From NCBI GenBank assembly GCA_022925895.1, contig JAKSYS010000306.1:1-64000 (forward strand): a stretch of 64,000 bases of DNA, written 5' to 3'. Positions within the stretch are counted from its first letter, which is position 1; every line of letters begins with the position of its first letter. Source of the DNA: Fragilaria crotonensis (lineage: Eukaryota; Bacillariophyta; Fragilariophyceae; Fragilariales; Fragilariaceae). Below the pieces are notes generated by a model, which saw only the letters and a program-made list of their open reading frames with translations, searched no databases and had not been told where the DNA came from. Shown in pieces: positions 57,847 through 64,000 of this stretch. The position numbers were made by a program, and so were the translations under genes.

Positions 57847-59929
57847 TTATCCAACACCCTCAATGCAGGGAATGTATTGGTGCCCTTCATTTGCCCAAAA
57901 GGTTCGTCCGAACGGACTGAGCCACTTCATCTTGTTTGGAGTGCTGCTATCATTTGCACTGTTTTCCCTTTGCTCCTGGTAACTGAAGGCAAGGTTCAGG
58001 AACCAGACAACACCGACATTGTTTGGAATTTTTCGTGCCGGAGGGATGAAGACTGCAATAGCGAAAAAACATGTCCGGAGGCATGATACATCATCCGTGG
58101 CAGCCACAACGTCTCCAGCATTGAAAACAAATGTTGCCCCCAATGATCGTTGCTGAGATTCGTAGGAAACACAATCAACCTTTTCTGCAGAAGCCCTGGA
58201 TAGAACAACAGGACTTCCTTCACAACACGATTCATTTGGTCATCATACTTCTGGTAAAGTTCTTCCTTAGAACTTCCATACCTTTTTCACAAGGGCAAGA
58301 CATTCTGCATGATCGGCTCCATTGGCTACCATCAAGTCGTTTCGTACTTCTTTGCAGATAGATGACGTTGAAGGCGTGCAAAGCAACCTTGAATTACCTG
58401 CATGTCGTCAAAGACAGGATTGCAACTGATGTGTGATACCTGCCATCCCTCATGAGGAGTGAAGTCATCATTTGCAGCTCACGGGTGGCCATCCAAGTTT
58501 TCCCACCACTTTTGCTATGATCAAGCCTTTCCTGTGATCCCATTTCTCCAAAACCACGCAACTGGTCAGGCAGAACCAGGTCACCAAATGGTGGTGGAAG
58601 AAGGTTGTTCAAATAGTCCAGACCGGTAAATGCCTCTTCCAGATCTGCATTTGTCAGCAATGCTCCACTTGCAACATCATCTTGGAGATCGATTGTTGAT
58701 GAAGGGTATTGGCACCATACAAATGTTTTCTGGTGTTGCTACCATCATTCCGTGCACTGACTGTCTCATTGTTGCTCTGCACAATCTCCAAAACATCACT
58801 GCTCACGAGGAAGGGGAACCACCACTCGATTTTGCGACTATATTGATCTTGCTTTCTTCCTCTGACTCAACAACAGCACGCGGGAACCATCATTTCTTGT
58901 TGCACTGATCACATCACTGTTGCTTTCAACAACCTCGACAGCAGCACTGTTAGCAGCACTGTTCAAAGGGAACCGGAAGAAAGTTTCATCAGAGGGATAA
59001 TGCAGTGCTCCTCAGACTCTGGTACAATCCATGCAAATCCACCTGTGGTCTCGTCCATTAAGGTGTCGGCAATTGTCTTGGGAAGAAACTCAATGCCAGT
59101 TGTGTCTTGGAGATTGATTTGACGGAACCCACAGGCTTGGTAGAATTCCTTTGGCTCGTCATGGGGACACTGCAAGTAGATGTCCACACCATGTAGGCTC
59201 TCCTGACATTGTGACAGCTCACGGTGAGACAATAATAAAAAAGTTGAATGCTTGATGAGCATTACTAACATCAGACGTCCAAACCCTTGCCGTCTCCAGG
59301 ATGTAAGACCGGATGGCTTCCGTGATTCAGATTCTGCAATCAACAGCCAAAGCACCAACGACGCACCAACTTCATCTCAATTCCACTTCGAAATGTAATG
59401 CATGCAATAACAACAGAGTCTTGGCACCCTATGACAGATTTCTTGAAGGGTCATCTTCTTTTCAAGAGGGCGTCCCACAATCATTATTGATGGATCAGAA
59501 TTCACAGCACGATCGATAGAGCTCAAATCAGCTTCTGTAGAATTGAATGATGTGCTGTAGAATTGCCTTGCAGCTTCTGTCGCCCACTTAAACCTTGTCG
59601 CCTCAGCTTTGTTTGTTTGGACACGTGTGGGGTACAACGTAACTACCTTGAATTGCCAAATTTCATTGGAGTCCTCTCTTTCGTTCTGAGTCATAATCTT
59701 GGACAACGGAGGTCTTGAAACCAAGAGCTGAACATGTGTAGTGGAAACTCTGAAACAGCACGAGCGGGTGATGATAAAAGACTCGAACTTGCGATCTGAA
59801 TTGTTTATTGACCTTTGTTCCTGGAGGTGGTGTGAATTCATCCATACCATCACGGAACAGGTACGCCTTATCCATAGGGACTCCTCCTTGCTGACGAGAG
59901 ACAGGGGACAGTGATGGAACCTCTGCCAT
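57847..59929 (-). pseudogene. Transposon ORF: GNAT-like domain plus Ulp1-like segment
   Basis: Starts at the ATG at 59929 (MAEVPSLSPV). After frame changes it contains a GNAT acetyltransferase-like domain at 59358-58963: WRRQGFGRLMLVML matches motif A (R/Q-x-x-G-x-G), and EPKEFYQACGFRQIN is the typical strand-helix end. Further on (58190-57850), FPTNLSNDHWGATFVFNAGD looks like the His-Trp strand of Ulp1/C48 proteases, followed by CFF and VVWFLNLAFSYQ. Several stops separate the parts. A transposon gene combining GNAT-like and SUMO-protease-like domains is unusual; both calls are motif-level only. Confidence 0.5.
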
Positions 59930-60311
59930 TTTGTTGGTTGAAATATGAATAATCCTCCAACTGGTGTGCGTGTATACAACTCTTGAGCATGCGAACAGAC
60001 AACTGACAAAAGAACCAATACGGTAGATCAATCTGGTTTGATTCACTCAAATCAATGAGAATCTCGCAGATGACCGAATATTGGATTCTAGATGACAGAT
60101 TGCCTTACAAACTCAATCGAAGCACGCACACAAGACGAAGTACTTATTCCCTCAATTAACAACAAAATGAGAAGCACAACACTTGTCGACAAGGATCCTA
60201 ATTATGAAAGGAGAAGAAGAGGAGGATGTGAGATTGAAAGCTGGAAAATACAATCATGTGCAATGACACAACGTCAACAAGAAAGACTGGAGTACAGTAC
60301 CAGCACAATGT

Positions 60312-61060
60312 TGTACGGAAGCCTCCAAGGTACTGTCGTGGTGCGAACTCGTCCCAGTACTTGACAGTACCATGAGTACAGTACGTAGACAATGGTACAG
60401 GCACAACAGGAGTACCTCAACAAATCAATCAGTTGCTCACAATGATGGAAACGACGATTCAACACAACATTCTTGTGTTGATAGGACAAAACAATCAAAA
60501 ACTCACGAACAAGAACGACAGTTAAGTGCCCTTGTTAGTGGAAAGGAAGAAGAAGCAAAGGGCAAAGGGACAAGCACAGAATGAAACATTCAATGCGGTG
60601 TTGGGCATGACACCAAGTTGTGACATCGACAACCGTACAGCAGGCACAAGGTAGTATTGTAATAAACCGTAGCGTCCACCAAGGTACTGTCATACTCCCA
60701 GTACTTGATAGCAACATGAGTACAGTACGTAGACAACAGTACATGCACAAGGTAGTGTTGTACCGTAGCCTCAAAGGTACTGTCGTATTCCCAGTACTTG
60801 GCAGTACCATAAGTACGGCACGTAGACCACGGTACAGGCGCGACGTAGTGTATTACCGTAGCCTCAAAGGTACTGTCGTACTCCCAGTACTTGGCAGCAC
60901 CCTAAGTACGGTAGGTAGACGACTGTACAGGCGCGACGTAGTGTATCACCGTAACCTCAAGGTACTGTCGTGCGAACTCGTCCCAGTACTTGACTGCACC
61001 CTGAGCACCGTACGTAGACAACGGTACTGGCACAACGGGAGTACCTCAAAACTCATTCGA
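60312..61060. repeat. 93-bp tandem repeat array inside the 11.8-kb element
   Basis: Units beginning GGTACTGTC start at 60683, 60776, 60869 and 60961 (periods 93, 93, 92), each with CCCAGTACTT and a GTAGAC-GTAC stretch. A further related unit lies at 60329, and the flanks of the first and last units (a GATGGAAAC segment and a GGGCATGACACCAAG segment) are also duplicated. Units are 80-90 percent alike by eye. Confidence 0.8.
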
Positions 61061-62088
61061 CCATCACCATGATGGAAACATTCAATCAACACAACAATCA
61101 ACACGAAAAAAAGCACATTTGCAGTCTTACCACTTAAGACTGCAATGTCTTGTGGGTGGGAAAGGACGAAGAAGGAGCGAAGATGCCAAATAATGGAGCA
61201 TCAATGTGGTGTCGGGCATGACACCAAGTGGTGGAGTGCTCAACGAACGAAGTGTGAGATGTGACACTTCCCGCAAAAAAATCACGTACGATTCTACTAA
61301 AGACAATACTGTGGCTGAAAAAATTAATTCCTTGTAGAAATATACAGCATGCACTGGTATTGGTGCCAAAGAATTAATCAGTACATACTATCGCCTACAA
61401 TTCTACGGTTTGTTGTTGAAAACACAAGATCACGTAGTACGTAGCATAGTGTCATAGGAGTACTCGCATGATACAATACTGTACTAAAAATTATACGCTA
61501 CCACCATACCGTAGTACACAAAACACAGCGCTATAGTAATGAAAGTACCGTACACAGTACCACACTACCATACACACAGACCACGCCGTAGCTACCATAC
61601 TGTACACCACCGCACCATACTAAACGTACTGTAGCAGGCACCGAACACCATGCACCATGCACCAGACACGCCCATAGCTACTTGTACAACGTACAATGTA
61701 CAGCGTATAACCAACAACGAACCATTGCGCTAGTACGACGGTAGTATCCCAGCTGACAGCACTGTAAAAACCGCTGTATACTGTACACTGTACGGCACAA
61801 CCAATAGTCCACCCACGATACACCATGCTACTCCAGTATTTCGTACAAAACACGTACAGTACTCGGTGTTTTATGTGCATCGAAATAATGAAGAAAAAAA
61901 GCTCAGGAATAATACTGCAGTAGTTCAGGAGCAAAAAAAATTCTTCATAAAAATGAGGAAACAGCAAATGTCGGAATCCTGAACTAAATAAATAAACCAG
62001 AAAAAAACTTCAGGAATCCTGAACTAAATATGGGAATCCTGAAATTTTTCCAATAAATATGATAAAAAATTCTTGTATCAACTATGGT
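61061..62088. repeat. Right subterminal region with GTAC and TTCAGGA repeats
   Basis: 61440-61870 is very rich in GTAC/TACGGTA words. 61898-62052 holds several TTCAGGA/TCCTGAA words, partly in inverted pairs, mirroring the left subterminal region. No gene was recognised. Confidence 0.6.
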
Positions 62089-62109
62089 ACTTAGTTTTGG
62101 CACCCTTAG
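62089..62109 (-). repeat. Right TIR of 11.8-kb element
   Basis: Reverse complement reads CTAAGGGTGCCAAAACT then AAGT, one mismatch with the left end. Confidence 0.85.
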
Positions 62110-62111
62110 AT

Positions 62112-62924
62112 GTGGAAAAGAATCTTGCATTTTTATACCATAAAAAGTCACATCGACAAAACAATGGTTATTGCAGTAACAGGCTATGCATTCGAGGAGA
62201 ACATTGAGAATGGTGGGCATGGGCTAAAGATCATGATGCATCGAGTACAGGGTGCCCGAATCGCAAAGAAGCGTGTCCGAGCAGGCCGGAAGACTCAAGA
62301 TGGACAGCAAGTTTATGATGGTGACGTAGTCAGAGAGAAGGTGATGTCTATATGGTTGACTGCAATGTGACTGGATCTGATATCGGAACATCAGACAAGC
62401 CAAAGTTCTCACTAAAGGAATTTTTGAGCACTCCCTGTTCCCTCGACTTCTTGGCTTGTCGGTGAAAATGGCAAATACGAAGGTTACATACCAATTATTC
62501 AAGGTGACAATGCAGGACCACATCAAGATCGATCCCTCGTAGCTTTTGCCGACAATACTGTGAAACCAAGGGGTGGATTTGGCAACCACAGGCACCGCAG
62601 ATGCCACACATGAACAATCTTGATTTGGCGGTATTTCCATCCATGTCACGGCGTCATGCCGATCTCTTGCGGTCTCGGAATGGCAACAGAATGGCAGACC
62701 CTGAAAAAGTATGGTCGGCTGCAAAGGAAGTGTGGGATGAACTTCCATCTGCAACTATTGCACGAGGTTTTATCCTCGCATTTCGAATTGCTCAAAAGGT
62801 CATCGGTAACAAAGGATCCAACGGGTTTCTGCAGGGAAAGGATGGATCACTTCACTCTGATGTCCGACGAGATTTCTATGACACTGCCAAGGGTATCAAG
62901 AAGAAGAACAAAGTAGAACTGTGA
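62112..62924 (+). pseudogene. Tc1/mariner-IS630-like transposase, 3' part
   Basis: This continues the gene cut at 50297. In its frame are KSHIDKTMVIAVTGYAFEEN, GHGLKIMMHRVQGARIAKKR, then in other frames YIPIIQGDNAGPHQD (second catalytic Asp of the DDE/D type) and MPHMNNLDLAVFPSMSRRHA, typical of the superfamily C-terminus, ending NKVEL at 62924. At least three small frame changes occur (near the A5 run at about 62142, near 62335-62400 and near 62600). An in-frame fusion to the 5' part results if one base of the A5 run is ignored. The gene is therefore a relic split by insertion. Confidence 0.8.
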
Positions 62925-63111
62925 GGATATATTAGTGCAAGTTTGACTGATTGTTGCACATCAATTGATGAAACGTACCTTGTTTTGTGTTTCGTTGGGT
63001 GTTGTTGTGATCAAAAAAGAATTAGTGCGTGACACTTAAATTCTGTTCTCCATTCCCAGTACAAAAGGTACACGAGTGTACGGCAAATGGATCTTTTTTT
63101 TCATCCGGAAC

Positions 63112-63139
63112 CGGAGGTACAGTTTCACCCCGGATGGAG
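63112..63139 (-). repeat. Right TIR of outer Tc1/mariner-like element
   Basis: Reverse complement begins CTCCATCCGGGGTGAAAC, two mismatches in 28 with the left end. Confidence 0.8.
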
Positions 63140-63356
63140 GTCGTATGATACATAAATATCATACATGCATGTCATACAATTGTACTCTGTACCCAATACT
63201 ACAAGCTAGTAGAACAAGTAGTAGCTAGAGTAGAGTGCAGTATTTATGATATAGAACATGGGCGAGTCCGGCACAACGTAGATATCTGCGGCATCAGCCA
63301 CATGCATACATCTCATACATACTACATGTAGATGAATCCAAGGATACAAGTATAAT

Positions 63357-63400
63357 ATGACATATGACATATGACATATGACATATCATATGACATATGA
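63357..63400. repeat. ATGACAT heptamer microsatellite
   Basis: About six units of ATGACAT-type sequence, the fifth junction shortened to ATATCATATG. It lies within an AT- and GTAC-rich intergenic stretch from 63140 to about 63560 that has no recognised gene. Confidence 0.85.
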
Positions 63401-63843
63401 ACTATGAACCCACAGCACCCACTCTTTCATTCATACAAAATGTTCGTACTCAAGTATTCGTATAGTATTCACACCACATCAGTCGTACATATCGGACACT
63501 GCTTTCCTAGAGAAATCATGCGTACATAGCATTAGCTTTACTAATGCTACTAGGTCGATGGTTGACATAATCGCATCTCATGAAACAGAAAACAGCACCA
63601 AAAATGCGACCTCACTCCAGAAGACCAAGAATTTCCTCGCGAGCTTCTACCATCGTTCGGGGTCTTCTTCCACGTCGAGGAACAACAAGCGTGACGTTCC
63701 TAGAATACACTCGAGCTCGCTCGAAAATGGAACCTGAAAGCAATAGCAGTAAGGACAAGGAGTAGCGCGGTTTCCATTTGTGCATCACTTTGCGACCTTG
63801 CACATTATCCGGACGTGTCCGTAGAGTGTTCAAACGCAGCTTC

Positions 63844-64000
63844 CTAATCAACACACGTGGTCGAAGTTAATGAAGATGACCCATTCTCTTGCCGAATCGG
63901 CATCATCGCGTTTGCTGTCTTCGCATTACCCAACCTTAGGCGAGCTCGAGCGGCCATGGCTTGCACAACTTCCCTGCCTTTCATTTCCCATTCCACACGA
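63844..64000 (-). CDS. Possible 3' end of a gene entering from the right edge
   Basis: A minus-strand frame open to the window edge ends at a TAG at 63846-63844 and encodes about 52 residues, Ala/Arg/Met-rich (EVVQAMAARARLRLGNAK) with a Ser/Thr-rich end. The same TAG is also a possible splice acceptor (GTGTTGATTAG) leading into another open frame down to 63612, so this could be internal to a spliced gene. No family was recognised. Confidence 0.25.
   Translation of the reverse strand, partial: RVEWEMKGREVVQAMAARARLRLGNAKTANAMMPIRQENGSSSLTSTTCVD

Larger units (their letters stand above)
50298..62109. mobile_element. 11.8-kb CACTA-like transposon inserted in the transposase gene
   Basis: The ends are inverted: 50298-50318 and 62089-62109 share CTAAGGGTGCCAAAAC then C/T then AAGT (20 of 21). 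A flanking AT dinucleotide at 50296-50297 and 62110-62111 would be a 2-bp target duplication; because CAT and ATG flank it, a TIR starting three bases further out with a TG duplication is equally possible. Next to both ends are many copies of TTCCTGAACT-type words in both orientations, the subterminal repeat pattern of CACTA-type elements. The interior holds at least four degenerate coding regions and a 93-bp tandem array. Confidence 0.8.
48481..63139. mobile_element. Tc1/mariner-IS630-like transposon interrupted by another transposon
   Basis: The outer ends 48481-48508 and 63112-63139 are inverted repeats of about 28 bp with two mismatches (shared core TGAAACTGTACCTCCG). Between them is one transposase gene whose 5' part is at 48630-50297 and 3' part at 62112-62924. 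Removing the 11,812-bp insert leaves an element of about 2.85 kb, normal for this superfamily. A TA target duplication could not be confirmed at the outer ends. Confidence 0.75.

Noticed and set aside
63357-63400. CRISPR-like short repeat array
   Set aside because: A contiguous heptamer microsatellite without spacers.

Overview
The window looks like nuclear DNA of a diatom, probably a pennate one. Genes carry short GT-AG introns (63-140 nt, one apparently 780 nt). Three proteins (aspartate kinase, enolase, a TIC110-like protein) begin with a signal peptide followed by an ASAFAP-like alanine/phenylalanine motif, the bipartite leader used to reach a secondary red-derived plastid. The transposon proteins are of types I associate with diatom genomes. 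No tRNA, rRNA or CRISPR was seen.

Layout. 1-8.4 kb is a repeat graveyard: a 63-bp tandem duplication, a decayed zinc-binding ORF, a frameshifted tyrosine recombinase, and a 5'-truncated retroelement ORF ending inside a TTAGGG repeat. 8.4-26.4 kb is gene-rich: an AAAP amino-acid transporter, a phosphoglycerate kinase with a large insertion, a TAZ zinc-finger protein, plastid aspartate kinase, mitochondrial uL22 and exportin-1. 27.0-32.9 kb is a 5.9-kb DNA transposon with about 40-bp imperfect terminal inverted repeats (TIRs) and two tail-to-tail genes. 33.2-47.7 kb is again housekeeping: VPS54 (GARP tether), plastid enolase, a 2-oxoglutarate/Fe(II) oxygenase, TIC110 and cytochrome c heme lyase. 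48.5-63.1 kb is a nested transposon: a Tc1/mariner-IS630-like element whose transposase is split by an 11.8-kb CACTA-like element with its own TIRs, a decayed transposase, a GNAT plus Ulp1-like ORF, a second protease-like ORF, a SANT-like ORF and a 93-bp tandem array. The last 0.8 kb has AT-rich repeats and possibly the 3' end of another gene.

Function. The host genes serve central carbon and amino-acid metabolism (PGK, enolase, aspartate kinase), organelle biogenesis (TIC110, heme lyase, mitoribosomal uL22) and trafficking (XPO1, VPS54). They are not an operon; neighbours are divergent or convergent pairs with short intergenic DNA, often GTAC-rich.

Quality caveat. XPO1, uL22m and VPS54 contain single-base frame breaks, many in homopolymers, while flanking codons stay conserved. 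Consensus errors are the simplest explanation, but recent gene decay cannot be excluded from sequence alone. Exon boundaries are my own reading of splice signals and family conservation.
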